Positions 7,615-16,114 of a DNA stretch of 64,000 nt are shown here, one piece after another. Every line of letters begins with the position of its first letter. Position 1 is the stretch's first letter. Origin of the DNA: Planctomycetota bacterium (GTDB taxonomy: Bacteria > Planctomycetota > UBA1135 > UBA2386); contig JACKIC010000010.1 of the NCBI GenBank assembly GCA_020638655.1, positions 1-64,000 on the forward strand. Reading direction: 5' to 3'. The notes under the pieces are model-generated. The model was not told the DNA's origin and did no database searches. It was given only the letters and a program-made list of their open reading frames with translations. The position numbers and the translations under genes were made by a program.

Positions 7615-9143
7615 TCGCGCTGGCCGGTCTGTTCTGTGTCGCGTCGGCCCGGTGTCAAGGGCTGCAGTACCGCGAGAGGTGGGGCTACCTGCACCTCGAG
7701 AACCGGCGCGCCGAGCTGCAGCACGAGCTGCAGGGGCGCGACGCGCGCACCCGCGCGCGCGTCGCCGAGCTGCTGCTCGAACCGGACCAGGGCGTGCCGT
7801 TCCGGCCGGTCGCCGCGGCGCTCGCCTACCTGCGCGGCGTGCCGCTCGACGACGCGTTCCTGCTGCGCGCGACGATGAGCGCGTTCGTGCTGCCCGAAGT
7901 CGTCGATCCGGTCGGTGACAACGAGACGTGCCGGCGCGCCAACGTGTCGCTCTACCTACCGTTCGCGCTGCCGTTGCCCGCCGAGCTCGGCTACGGCCTC
8001 GAGGTGGTCGACAAGGCCGGCGCGGTGGTGCATCGCGCCGGCATCCAGGAGCCGGTGGCGCTGGCGGATCTGCGCATGGCGCAGCGGACGCTGGAGGTGC
8101 CGTGCGGCGAGCTTGCCGATGGCAGCTACGAGGTGCGGCTCTACGTGCTCGTCGCCGGGCAGATGCCGGGGCCCAAGGACCCGGTCCTGCGCTGGCCGTT
8201 GCACGTGCAGCGCGGCTTCCAGGCCCACGCCGTGGCGGCGATGGACCGCGCCAAGACCGTCGCCGCGGGGCTGGCGCCGCTGCCGCGCGCGCTGCTCGCC
8301 GGGCTGTCGCGGCAGGTGGCGCGCGCCTTCACCGGCGAACCGTTCGACGGCGGCAGCAGGGCCCTGGCCGAGCTGGAGCGGCTCGATCGGGCGCTCGCCA
8401 ACGTCGAGGGCGGCGCGCACCTGCTCGCCGGCATGACCGGCGACGTGGCGCTGGCGCTGCCGGCGGCGAAGGGCGAGGTCGAGTCGGGGTTGGGTTGCGT
8501 GCTGCGCCTGCCGGCGACGGCGGTGTCCGATGGCGACGCGGGACCGCCTGCGCGCCCTCTGGTGGTGATCGCTGCCGGCGCGCCGACCTACGACGGGCAG
8601 TCGCGGCGGCCGAGCGCGCCGGTGACGCGCATGCCGACCTGGACCAGCCTGGAGCTGTCGGAGCTCGGCACCGACGGCGACCTGCGGGTCGCGTTCCTCG
8701 AGTCGCCGGGGGCCGAGCGGGACTTCGCTGCGGAGCTCGAGCTCGCGCTGACCTCGCTGCGGGAGCTGTGCCACACCGAAGGGCAGCCCGTGGTGTTGGT
8801 CTGCGAGCGCGAAGCCGCCACCATCGTCGGGTTCCAGCTCGCGCGCCTGCTGCCGAAGGTCGACGCCGTGGTGATGATCGGTGGCGGCGCGATCCCGGCG
8901 CCGGTGCTCGACGGCCTCGGCGCCGTGCCGGTGCGGTACGTGCGCCTGCAGGGGCTGGCGAGCAGCGAGGCGATCGAACGTACCATCGCCTACGCCGCGC
9001 AGCGGCGGGAGGCCGGCGCGGTGCTCGACTGCAGCTGGCTGACCGAGGCGTCGATGCCGTGGTGCGCGGCGTTGCCGAGCCTGGCCGCGCCGCTGCGCGA
9101 GTTCGTGCGGCAGGTCGCGGCGCGGGAGCGGCGGCCGCGGTGA
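7575..9143 (+). CDS. Exported protein of unknown function with hydrolase-like C-terminal part
   Basis: A 522-residue protein with a signal peptide (about residues 1-28, ending ASARCQG). The central part is mixed strands and helices. The last 200 residues read like an alpha/beta-hydrolase-type fold: VVIAAGAPTYDG, a helix, VVLVCEREAATIVGFQLA where a nucleophile elbow would be, then DAVVMIGGGAIPAP. No GxSxG is present, so a hydrolase function is not supported. The ATG at 7575 lies inside the previous gene (40-nt overlap), which is unusual but gives the only good signal peptide. Probably translated with the preceding exported protein. Confidence 0.6.
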   Translation: MGEGKLLAARAALIALAGLFCVASARCQGLQYRERWGYLHLENRRAELQHELQGRDARTRARVAELLLEPDQGVPFRPVAAALAYLRGVPLDDAFLLRATMSAFVLPEVVDPVGDNETCRRANVSLYLPFALPLPAELGYGLEVVDKAGAVVHRAGIQEPVALADLRMAQRTLEVPCGELADGSYEVRLYVLVAGQMPGPKDPVLRWPLHVQRGFQAHAVAAMDRAKTVAAGLAPLPRALLAGLSRQVARAFTGEPFDGGSRALAELERLDRALANVEGGAHLLAGMTGDVALALPAAKGEVESGLGCVLRLPATAVSDGDAGPPARPLVVIAAGAPTYDGQSRRPSAPVTRMPTWTSLELSELGTDGDLRVAFLESPGAERDFAAELELALTSLRELCHTEGQPVVLVCEREAATIVGFQLARLLPKVDAVVMIGGGAIPAPVLDGLGAVPVRYVRLQGLASSEAIERTIAYAAQRREAGAVLDCSWLTEASMPWCAALPSLAAPLREFVRQVAARERRPR

Positions 9144-9478
9144 GCCGCGTCGTCTACGACAGCGCGCTGGGCCGCGTCTGCCCCGAGTGTGGGCAGGCCG
9201 CGGGCGCGTGCCGCTGTGCGCCGCGCGCCGCTGTGCCGACCGGTGACGGCGTCGTGCGCGTGCGCCGCGAGGTCCGCAACGGCAAGCCGACGACCGTCGT
9301 GCTCGGCCTGCTGCTGGCGCCGCCGGAACTCGAAGCGGCCGGCAAGCAGCTGCGGCAGAAGTGCGGCAGCGGCGGCTCCGTCAAGGACGGCGCGATCCTG
9401 ATCCAGGGCGATCACCGCGACCAGGTGGTGGCGTGGCTGCAGGCCAAGGGACACACCGTCAAGCGCGCCGGCGGCTGA
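9140..9478 (+). CDS. yciH: YciH/SUI1-family translation factor (eIF1-like)
   Basis: A 112-residue protein of the eIF1/SUI1 family. The N-terminus has a small zinc-ribbon-like cluster (C14, C17, C24, C26), as in E. coli YciH. The SUI1 fold follows with RREVRNGKPTTVV and the conserved GSGGSVKDG strand-turn at about 73-81, ending in a helix and a GHTVKRAGG strand. Family members influence start-codon selection on the small ribosomal subunit. Its GTG start overlaps the preceding stop (GTGA), which suggests translational coupling to an unrelated exported protein. Confidence 0.85.
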   Translation: MSRVVYDSALGRVCPECGQAAGACRCAPRAAVPTGDGVVRVRREVRNGKPTTVVLGLLLAPPELEAAGKQLRQKCGSGGSVKDGAILIQGDHRDQVVAWLQAKGHTVKRAGG

Positions 9479-9490
9479 ACCGCCGGAGCG

Positions 9491-9958
9491 TTACTGCGCC
9501 CCGCCGACCAGTTCGCGCACGATGCGCACGAGGTCGCGCGGCTTGACCGGCTTCTCGAGCCAGGTGCCCGGCTGCAGCACGCTGTCGTCGATCGCCGCGG
9601 CCTGCCGCGAGCTGCCCGACACGACCACGATCGGCAGGTTGAGGTGCCCTTCGCCGCGCAGCCGCTGCACCAGCTCGCTGCCCGACAGCGCCGGCAGGCT
9701 CATGTCGAGCACGATCAGGCTCGGCATCCGGTCGTGGAAGCGGCGCAGCGCCTGCAGGCCGTCGCGCGCGACCTCGACGACGTGGCCGTCGCGGCTCAGC
9801 GCGCGCGCGAACACCTCGGCGGTCAGTGGTTCGTCCTCGACCAGCAGGATGCGCGTGGTGCGTTCGGTGTGCACGCGCCGTGTCGTGATCTGCGGCGTCG
9901 GCGCCTCCTTGGTGGTGGGCGCAAGACCAGTTGGTGGGGACAGCACTGCGGTGGACAT
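9491..9958 (-). CDS. Single-domain response regulator (CheY-like)
   Basis: A 155-residue receiver protein with an N-terminal extension of about 35 residues rich in Thr/Pro. Receiver residues are all present: acidic pocket E41-D42-E43 in LLVEDEP, phospho-acceptor D85 in IVLDMSLP, the switch S114 in VVVSGSS, and K136 in LEKPVKP. There is no output domain, so it must act through protein contacts. No histidine kinase is nearby. It is tail-to-tail with yciH and is followed on its own strand by nothing obvious. Confidence 0.85.
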   Translation of the reverse strand: MSTAVLSPPTGLAPTTKEAPTPQITTRRVHTERTTRILLVEDEPLTAEVFARALSRDGHVVEVARDGLQALRRFHDRMPSLIVLDMSLPALSGSELVQRLRGEGHLNLPIVVVSGSSRQAAAIDDSVLQPGTWLEKPVKPRDLVRIVRELVGGAQ

Positions 9959-10018
9959 CGGCGACTCCTCTCCTCGTCGCCGCTATCGGCCCGTCGGGGG
10001 CGGGGAATCCAGTGCGAA

Positions 10019-10639
10019 TCAGGACGTGCCAGCGCGGCACAGCACCAGGGTCTGTTCGCCGACGAAGCGCCGCAGCGCCACCGCGCGGACCGGCTGCCAG
10101 CCCGCCGCCCGCAGCTCGGCGAGGAAGGCCCGGCGCGACACGCTGCTGCGCCCCGAGCGGTTCTTGCCGAGCCAGCGCCGCACGCGGCGCCGCAGGTGTT
10201 GCAGGCTGCACGCGTCGAAGAAGGACACGACCAGGACGCCGACACTCACGCGCCGCAGCTCGCGCAGGATGTCGATCCGTTCCGCAGGTGTCGCGATGTG
10301 CTGCAGCAGCCGGTGGCACAGCACGCCGGCGAAGCGGCCGTCGGCGAACGGCAGGTGGTGCACGCTGGCGCAGAGCCTGGGGCGGGCGCCGGGGCAGGCG
10401 GCCACCATCGCCGGGTCGCGGTCGACCTGCACGGTGTCGCCGGGCAGCTCGTCGCTCATGCGGCCGGCGCCGGACGGCACGTCGAGCCAGGGCCCGGGCG
10501 GCGGCGCCGCCTCGCGCAGCAGCGAGCGCAGCACCGCCCGTTCGCGGCGGTCGGTCGCGGCCCCCGAGCCGCTGTGGAAGCGCTCGTCGCGGTAGCGGAG
10601 GGCGTAGCCCGGTTCGCGCACGTAGGGGGTCTCGGTCAC
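10019..10639 (-). CDS. Class I SAM-dependent methyltransferase
   Basis: A 206-residue Rossmann methyltransferase. SAM-binding motif I is WLDVPSGAGRMS, the acidic end of strand 2 is VQVDRDP, and the motif II/III area is SVHHLPFADGRFAGVLCHRLLQHI, which resembles UbiE/type-11 methyltransferases. The substrate is unknown. The GTG at 10639 was chosen because TATGGT lies 6 nt upstream; the frame is open further, but that would overlap the divergent PilZ gene. The response regulator lies downstream on the same strand after 60 nt. Confidence 0.75.
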   Translation of the reverse strand: MTETPYVREPGYALRYRDERFHSGSGAATDRRERAVLRSLLREAAPPPGPWLDVPSGAGRMSDELPGDTVQVDRDPAMVAACPGARPRLCASVHHLPFADGRFAGVLCHRLLQHIATPAERIDILRELRRVSVGVLVVSFFDACSLQHLRRRVRRWLGKNRSGRSSVSRRAFLAELRAAGWQPVRAVALRRFVGEQTLVLCRAGTS

Positions 10640-10645
10640 GGCGGC

Positions 10646-10651
10646 ACCATA
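10646..10651 (-). promoter_or_regulatory. -10-like TATGGT on minus strand
   Basis: Read on the minus strand, TTGTTATGGT lies 6 nt before the GTG at 10639. This supports a leaderless start for the methyltransferase. Confidence 0.4.
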
Positions 10652-10718
10652 ACAATCGACGGGCGCGGGTTCAGTCGGCGTCGCGATCCGGCCGATGGCA
10701 ACGCCCGGAGACCCGCCC

Positions 10719-11039
10719 ATGAGCGAGAACAAGTCCACGTCCATCGAGAACCGCCGCGACCCGCGCTACGAGCTGGACCGTCAGGTGACGCTCGAGTTCG
10801 CGGCCGGCGCCATCGTCGGGCCGGGCGAGAACATCTCGCAGCAGGGCGTGTTCTTCACCACCGACGGCAAGCTGCCGGTGACCGTGCGCATCGCCGGCAC
10901 CGACGTCGCGGTGCAGGGCGAGCTGGTGCGCTACGAAGCGATGGGCGATGGCCGCGTCGGCATCGCCGTGCGCTTCGCCGCGCCCGAACCCGACCTGCTC
11001 GGCACGCCCGACGCTGGCGGCGGGGCCGGCGTCGCGTAG
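10719..11039 (+). CDS. PilZ-domain protein (probable c-di-GMP receptor)
   Basis: A 106-residue single PilZ domain. The two c-di-GMP-binding elements are present: RRDPRYE near residues 12-18 (RxxxR) and the (D/N)xSxxG-type motif in ENISQQGVFF. It therefore probably binds cyclic di-GMP and relays it to an unknown partner. The ATG at 10719 lies about 8 nt after GGAG; an in-frame ATG at 10695 is possible. It is divergent from the methyltransferase. The DUF2058 gene starts 9 nt after its stop. Confidence 0.8.
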   Translation: MSENKSTSIENRRDPRYELDRQVTLEFAAGAIVGPGENISQQGVFFTTDGKLPVTVRIAGTDVAVQGELVRYEAMGDGRVGIAVRFAAPEPDLLGTPDAGGGAGVA

Positions 11040-11042
11040 CAT
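11037..11042 (+). promoter_or_regulatory. -10-like TAGCAT overlapping the PilZ stop codon
   Basis: TAGCAT includes the TAG stop of the PilZ gene and ends 6 nt before the ATG at 11049. It could give the downstream gene its own leaderless transcript. Confidence 0.3.
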
Positions 11043-11048
11043 GCGCGC

Positions 11049-11540
11049 ATGAGCCTGCGCGACCAGTTCAAGAAGGCGAACCTGATCTCCGACAAGGAAG
11101 CCAGGCGGCTCGCGCACGAGGCGCGCGTCGAGCGAACCACCAAGGGGCGCGAGGGGCTCGAGCAGGAGTCGGCGCAGCGGCAGCAGGAGATCGAACGGCT
11201 GCAGAAGGAGGATCGCGAGCGCGTGCGCAAGGAGACCGAGCGGCTCGAGCGCGAGAAGAAGCAGCGCGAGGAATGGGCCGCGGTCGAGGTGCTGCTCGCC
11301 GACGCGAAGAAGCCGGGCCCAGGCGCCGTGCGTTTCTACTTCGCCACCGACGAGGGTTTCCTGCCGTGGCTCGAGCTGTCGCCGCGTGAGGCGCAGGAAC
11401 TGCGCGCCGGATCGCTGTGTGTGGTGCGCGTCGGCGCGCCGAACACCCACACCTATCGCCTGCTGCCGCTCGAGGCGACCAAGCGCGTCGCGAGGCTGCG
11501 CCCCGAGGTGGTGGCGCTGGCGCCGCGCGGCACCCTGTAG
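11049..11540 (+). CDS. DUF2058-like coiled-coil protein
   Basis: A 163-residue protein. Residues 1-80 are highly charged and predicted coiled coil, starting SLRDQFKKANLISDKEARRL, much like DUF2058 (YaiL-type) proteins. A compact C-terminal domain follows with VRFYFATDEGFLPWLELS and RLLPLEATKRVARLRPE. The family is annotated as nucleic-acid-associated, but its role is poorly defined. It sits 9 nt after the PilZ gene and ends before the convergent PNPase gene. Confidence 0.7.
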   Translation: MSLRDQFKKANLISDKEARRLAHEARVERTTKGREGLEQESAQRQQEIERLQKEDRERVRKETERLEREKKQREEWAAVEVLLADAKKPGPGAVRFYFATDEGFLPWLELSPREAQELRAGSLCVVRVGAPNTHTYRLLPLEATKRVARLRPEVVALAPRGTL

Positions 11541-11554
11541 CCACCCGCGCCGGC

Positions 11555-11638
11555 ATGCGCAAGGAATTGGTGGTCGTCGCGCGCGACCCCGACGCGGTGT
11601 TCTTCTACAGCTTCGTGCCGGCGCGGGCCCGGGTCTGA
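11555..11638 (+). CDS. Very short ORF of doubtful status
   Basis: ATG at 11555 opens 27 codons (MRKELVVVARDPDAVFFYSF...). The composition looks protein-like, but the length, lack of a family and position between two convergent genes leave it uncertain. It could be a remnant. Confidence 0.15.
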   Translation: MRKELVVVARDPDAVFFYSFVPARARV

Positions 11639-11654
11639 CGGCGCCCGCCGCGGC

Positions 11655-13742
11655 TCAGAACTCGATCTGCGCGTCGTCGACGCCGAGCGCCTTCCTGCGC
11701 GACAGCCGCAGGCGGCCGCGGTCGTCGGCGCCGAGCACGGTGACGATCATCTCCTCGCCTTCGCGGGCGATGTCGCCGGCGTGGCGCACGGGCTGGTTGT
11801 CGAGCTCCTCGATCGGCACCAGCCCCTCGTTGACGGCGTTGATCTTCACGAACGCGCCGAAGTCCTTCACGCCGGTGACGGTGCCGCGGTAGCAGCGGCC
11901 GACGCGCAGCACGCCGGCCGAGCGCTGGATCATCAGGATCGCGCGCTGCGCGCTGGTCTGGTCGGTGGCGTAGACGAGCACCTCGCCGCTGTCGTCGACC
12001 GACACCCGCGCGCCGCTGCTCTCGGTGATCGACTTGATGTTGGCGCCGCGCGCGCCGATCAGCGCGCCGACCGCGTCGGGCATGATCGCCAGCCGCGCCG
12101 CGCGCGGCACGAACCGCGACGGCGTGCCCGGCGCGGCGATCGTCTTGGCCATCTCGGCGAGGATGTGCAGGCGGCCGCGCCGCGCCTGTTCGAAGGCCTG
12201 CGCGAGCACTTCGTCGGGCAGGCCGCCGAGCTTGTTGTCGAGCTGGATCGCGGTGATGCCGCGCTCGGTGCCGACGACCTTGAAGTCCATGTCGCCGAGG
12301 TGGTCCTCGTCGCCGAGGATGTCGCTGAGCACGGCGTGGCGGGTGCCGTCGCTGACCAGCCCCATGGCGATGCCCGCGACCGGTCGCGCCAGCGGCACGC
12401 CGGCGTGCAGCATCGCCATCGTGCCGCCGCAGACGGTCGCCATCGACGAGCTGCCGTTGCTCTCGGTGATCTCCGACTCGAGCCGCAGCGTGAACGGGAA
12501 GTCCGACTTCGCCGGCAAGAGCGGCATCAGCCCGCGCCGCGCCAGCATGCCGTGGCCGATCTCGCGGCGCCCCGGCCCGCGCAGCGGCCGGATCTCGCCG
12601 ACCGAGTAGGGGGGGAAGTTGTAGTGCAGGATGAAGCGCGTGGTCGTGCCGTGGTCGGCGAGCGTGTCCAGGCGCAGCGCGTCGTCGGGGCTGCCGAGCG
12701 TGCAGGTGACGATCGCCTGGGTCTCGCCGCGCGTGAACAGCGCCGAGCCGTGCGCGCGGGGCAGCAGGCCGACTTCGCTCCAGATCGGCCGGATCTCGTC
12801 CTTGGCGCGGCCGTCGAGGCGCCGGCCGTCGGCGAGCAGCATCTCCCGGGTCTGCGTCCACACCGCCTCGCCGTAGGCGGCCTTGGCCAGCGCGCGGTCC
12901 GCCTCGGGCAACGCCTCGAGCCAGGCGACCTCGGCCGCGGCGATCGCGGCGCGCCGTTCGGTCTTGGTGTCGATGCGCAGCGCCGCGCACAGCGCCGCGA
13001 GCGTCGCTTCGGGCAGCGCCGGCAGCGCCGGCGCCTCGGGCACCGGCCACTTCGGCTTGCCGCCGAGCTCACGCAGCTCGTCGAACGCCTTGCGGCAGCG
13101 GCCGATCCACTCGGTCGCCTGCGCGATCGCCGCGACCGCGTCGGCCTCGGCGACCTCACCTGCCTCACCCTCGAGCATCACCAGTCCCTCGGGCCCGACG
13201 CCGACCGAGAACTCGAGGTCCTTGGCGTCGCTCGCGTTCTTGCCGCCGAACGCGAGCCACTGGCCATTGACGCGCTGGATGCGCAGGCCGCCGGCGGGGC
13301 CCTTGGCGGGCACCGGGCTGATGTGCAGCGCGGCGCACGCCGCGAGGATCGCCAGGCTCTCGAGGTCGCTGGTCGGTTCGGCGCTGAGCACCTGCACCTG
13401 CAGCTGCACGTCGGCGCGGTAGGTCTCCGGGAACAGCGAGCGCACCGTGCGATCGATCAGCCGGCAGATCAGCACCTCGTGGTCGCTGATGCGGCCCTCG
13501 CGGCGGCCGAAGCCGCCGGGGATCCGGCCGGCGGCGGCGTACTTCTCGCGGTATTCGACGGTCAGCGGGAAGAAGTCCTGGCCCGGCTTGGGCTGGCTCG
13601 CGGCCGTGACCGTCGCCAGCACGACGTTGTCGCCGCACCGGGCGAGCACGGCGCCGTGCGCCTGGCGGGCGATGCGACCGGTCTCGAAGCTGACCTCGGT
13701 GCCGGCGATCTTGACGGTGGTGCGGTGCGCCGCGGGTTGCAT
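11655..13742 (-). CDS. pnp: Polyribonucleotide nucleotidyltransferase (PNPase)
   Basis: A 695-residue, full-length PNPase, a phosphorolytic 3'-5' exoribonuclease and part of RNA turnover. In order: first RNase PH domain (about 15-145), helical linker, second RNase PH domain (about 310-540) with the metal-binding DILGDEDHLGDMDFK, KH domain (about 555-610, with IGARGANIKSI), and S1 domain (about 620-690, with GVKDFGAFVKIN). The ATG at 13742 is 44 nt downstream of TAGGCT on the minus strand. Many bacteria have rpsO before pnp; here the feoAB operon is divergent instead. The protein ends soon after the S1 domain, without a long acidic tail. Confidence 0.95.
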   Translation of the reverse strand: MQPAAHRTTVKIAGTEVSFETGRIARQAHGAVLARCGDNVVLATVTAASQPKPGQDFFPLTVEYREKYAAAGRIPGGFGRREGRISDHEVLICRLIDRTVRSLFPETYRADVQLQVQVLSAEPTSDLESLAILAACAALHISPVPAKGPAGGLRIQRVNGQWLAFGGKNASDAKDLEFSVGVGPEGLVMLEGEAGEVAEADAVAAIAQATEWIGRCRKAFDELRELGGKPKWPVPEAPALPALPEATLAALCAALRIDTKTERRAAIAAAEVAWLEALPEADRALAKAAYGEAVWTQTREMLLADGRRLDGRAKDEIRPIWSEVGLLPRAHGSALFTRGETQAIVTCTLGSPDDALRLDTLADHGTTTRFILHYNFPPYSVGEIRPLRGPGRREIGHGMLARRGLMPLLPAKSDFPFTLRLESEITESNGSSSMATVCGGTMAMLHAGVPLARPVAGIAMGLVSDGTRHAVLSDILGDEDHLGDMDFKVVGTERGITAIQLDNKLGGLPDEVLAQAFEQARRGRLHILAEMAKTIAAPGTPSRFVPRAARLAIMPDAVGALIGARGANIKSITESSGARVSVDDSGEVLVYATDQTSAQRAILMIQRSAGVLRVGRCYRGTVTGVKDFGAFVKINAVNEGLVPIEELDNQPVRHAGDIAREGEEMIVTVLGADDRGRLRLSRRKALGVDDAQIEF

Positions 13743-13786
13743 GGGGGACGATCTTGCCCGCCGCCGCCGCCGGGTCCAGCGCGGCA

Positions 13787-13792
13787 AGCCTA
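13787..13792 (-). promoter_or_regulatory. -10-like TAGGCT upstream of pnp
   Basis: On the minus strand GTAGGCTTGCC lies 44 nt before the pnp ATG. It is nearly identical to the element before the gene at 6421. Confidence 0.4.
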
Positions 13793-13842
13793 CGAACCAA
13801 AGACCCTTGCGCGCCCGGTGCCGGCAGGCCATAGTGCCGAAC

Positions 13843-13857
13843 TGAGATCCTGTCTCA
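13843..13857. promoter_or_regulatory. TGAGA-N5-TCTCA inverted repeat before feoA
   Basis: A perfect 5-5-5 inverted repeat (tgagatcctgtctca) lies in the feoA/pnp divergent region, 17 nt before the likely feoA GTG. Its place suggests an operator for iron control, but it does not match the classical Fur box. Function is inferred from position only. Confidence 0.3.
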
Positions 13858-13874
13858 AGAACTTGCCGCCCGCC

Positions 13875-14174
13875 GTGCCTTCCGTGTCCGCGCCCTCCGT
13901 TCCTGCCGCTCCGCCGTCCGCTCAACCCCTGCCGTCGCTGCTCGCCTCGAGTCTGCGGCGCGGTGAGGCCGCCGTGGTCGATTCGGTGTTGGGCGGCGAC
14001 GCGCTCGCGGCGCGCCTGGACGCGTGCGGTTTGTGGCCCGGCGCGCCGATCGAGTTGCTCGCCGCAGCGCCGTTCGGGGATCCGCTGCTGTTCAGCGTGC
14101 ACGGCTACCGCCTGGCGCTGCGCCGCAGCGAGGCCGAACGCGTGTGCGTGCGCGTCGCGGAGCCGCAGGCGTGA
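13875..14174 (+). CDS. feoA: FeoA domain protein (ferrous iron transport)
   Basis: A protein of about 99 residues containing one FeoA (SH3-like) domain: SLRRGEAAVVDSVLGGDALAARL, then LWPGAPIELLAAAPFGDPLLFSVHGYRLALRRSEAERV. FeoA is a small cytoplasmic partner needed for FeoB function. The N-terminal 20 residues are Pro/Ala/Ser-rich, and the exact start is uncertain: GTG at 13875 or 13884, or TTG at 13863. It overlaps feoB by 4 nt (GTGA), as expected for a coupled pair. Confidence 0.8.
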   Translation: MPSVSAPSVPAAPPSAQPLPSLLASSLRRGEAAVVDSVLGGDALAARLDACGLWPGAPIELLAAAPFGDPLLFSVHGYRLALRRSEAERVCVRVAEPQA

Positions 14175-16099
14175 GCCCCGCCGCCGGCCAGAAGGTCGCG
14201 ACTGCGTCGCGCCGGGTGGCGCTCGTCGGCCGCGCCAACGCGGGCAAGACGTCGCTGCTGATGCACCTGACCGGCAGCCTGCAGCGGCCGTCGAACTTCC
14301 CGGGCACCTCGGTCGAGTGCATCACCAGCGAGACCGTTCACGGCGCCACGCGCCTGTGCATCCTCGACCTGCCCGGCATCGCCTCGCTGCGCGCGATCAG
14401 CCGCGACGAACAGGTGGCGATCGACTGCCTGGGTTTCGGCGAAGGTCAGCAGCACCCGGACCTGCTGTGCGCGGTGCTCGACGCCAGCAAGCTGCCGGTC
14501 GAACTGCGCCTGTTGCAGCAGCTGCGCTCGCTGGGGCGGCCGCTCGTGGTGGCGCTGACCAAGCTCGACGTCGCCGCCGCCGAGGGCATGCCGGTCGACG
14601 TCGAACAGCTGCAACGCGCGCTCGGTCTGCCGCTGATCGCGGTCAACGGCGCCGACGGCAGCGGCGTGGCCGATCTCAAGCAGTTGCTCACCGAGGCGGC
14701 GCTGACGCCGCCCGCGCCGGCCGCCGCGCCGGTGCTGACGTCCGCCGCCCGCAAGCCGCGCGGCAGCCGTTCACGCACCGATCGCCTCGACGCGTTGTTG
14801 CTGCATCCGCTGCTCGGCCCGCTGGTGCTCGCCGGCGTGCTGGTGCTGATGTTCCAGCTCGTGTTCACGGTTGCCGAGCCGTTCATCGGCTGGGTCGAGA
14901 CCGCGCAGGGCTGGGTCGAGGACGGCGTCGCCGCGGTCGTGCCCGAGGGCATGCTGCGCAGCTTCCTGGTCGACGGCATGGTCAACGGCGTCGGCTCGGT
15001 GCTGGTGTTCGTGCCGCAGATCGCGCTGCTGATCGCGTTCGTGAGCGCCGTCGAGATGTCGGGCTACATGGCGCGCGCCGTGTTCCTGCTCGACCGGCTG
15101 CTGCGCAAGTTCGGCCTGTCGGGCAAGAGCTTCGTGCCGCTGACCAGCAGCTTCGCGTGCGCGATCCCGGGCATCCTCGGCGCGCGCATCCTCGAGAACG
15201 AACGCGACCGCCTGGCGACGATCCTGGTCGCGCCGCTGATGTCGTGCTCGGCGCGCCTGCCCGTCTACGTGGTCATGCTCGCCGCGTTCTTCCCGGCGGC
15301 GCAGGCCGGGCTGCTGTTGCTGGTGCTCTACCTGCTCGGCATCGTCGTCGCCGCCGTCGTCGCCAAGCTGCTGCGCAAGACCGTGCTCAAGGGCGGCACC
15401 TCGATGCTGGCGATGGAACTGCCGGTCTACCAGCGGCCGCGCCTGCGGTTGATCGCGGCGCACACCTGGGTCGCGGTGCGCAGCTTCCTTCGCACTGCAG
15501 GCACGGTGATCCTGGTCGCGACCGTGGTCGTCTGGGCGCTCGGCTACTTCCCGCGCCCCGCGGCGATCGCCGCGTCGTTCGACGCGCAGCGCGCCGCCGT
15601 GGTGGCGGGTCCCGAAGGCGACGAGCAGCGCGCCGCGCTCGACGCGCAGCAGGCCGCGGCCTACCTCGAGCAGAGCTGGCTCGCCGACATCGGCCGCGCC
15701 GTGCAGCCCGTGTTCGCGCCCGCCGGCTTCGACTGGAAGATCACCGTCGGCGTGCTCGCCGCGTTCCCGGCCCGCGAACTCGTGATCCCGACGCTGGGCA
15801 CGCTCTACAGCCTCGGCGAGGTCGAGGCGTCCGCCGACGAAGCCGACGTGCGCCTGCGCGACGCCTTGCGCCAGCAGAAGCGGCCCGACGGTCACCCGAG
15901 CCTCAACAGCCTGATCGCGCTCGCGGTGATGGCGTTCTTCGCGCTGTGCAGTCAGTGCGTCGGCACGCTCGCCGCGATCCGCCGCGAGACCCACTCGTGG
16001 AAGTGGCCGCTGTTCACGTTCGGCTACATGACGACGCTGGCGTGGGTGGTCGCGGTCGGCATCTATCAGGTGGGCAGCTGGATGGGCTTCGGGCTCTAG
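14171..16099 (+). CDS. feoB: Ferrous iron transporter FeoB
   Basis: A 642-residue protein with an N-terminal G domain (about 15-180) and a polytopic membrane part (about 215-640, 7-8 helices). G1 is GRANAGKT (20-27; usually GNPNxGKT), G3 is DLPG, and the G4 position reads TKLD rather than NxxD. The gate regions are typical, for example SGYMARAVFLLD, FACAIPGILGARIL and PLMSCSARLPVY. It imports Fe2+ across the inner membrane. The protein is shorter than E. coli FeoB (773 residues), and no FeoC follows. It is coupled to feoA by a GTGA overlap. Confidence 0.92.
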   Translation: MSPAAGQKVATASRRVALVGRANAGKTSLLMHLTGSLQRPSNFPGTSVECITSETVHGATRLCILDLPGIASLRAISRDEQVAIDCLGFGEGQQHPDLLCAVLDASKLPVELRLLQQLRSLGRPLVVALTKLDVAAAEGMPVDVEQLQRALGLPLIAVNGADGSGVADLKQLLTEAALTPPAPAAAPVLTSAARKPRGSRSRTDRLDALLLHPLLGPLVLAGVLVLMFQLVFTVAEPFIGWVETAQGWVEDGVAAVVPEGMLRSFLVDGMVNGVGSVLVFVPQIALLIAFVSAVEMSGYMARAVFLLDRLLRKFGLSGKSFVPLTSSFACAIPGILGARILENERDRLATILVAPLMSCSARLPVYVVMLAAFFPAAQAGLLLLVLYLLGIVVAAVVAKLLRKTVLKGGTSMLAMELPVYQRPRLRLIAAHTWVAVRSFLRTAGTVILVATVVVWALGYFPRPAAIAASFDAQRAAVVAGPEGDEQRAALDAQQAAAYLEQSWLADIGRAVQPVFAPAGFDWKITVGVLAAFPARELVIPTLGTLYSLGEVEASADEADVRLRDALRQQKRPDGHPSLNSLIALAVMAFFALCSQCVGTLAAIRRETHSWKWPLFTFGYMTTLAWVVAVGIYQVGSWMGFGL

Positions 16100-16114
16100 C
16101 GGCGGGGGGGCGGC

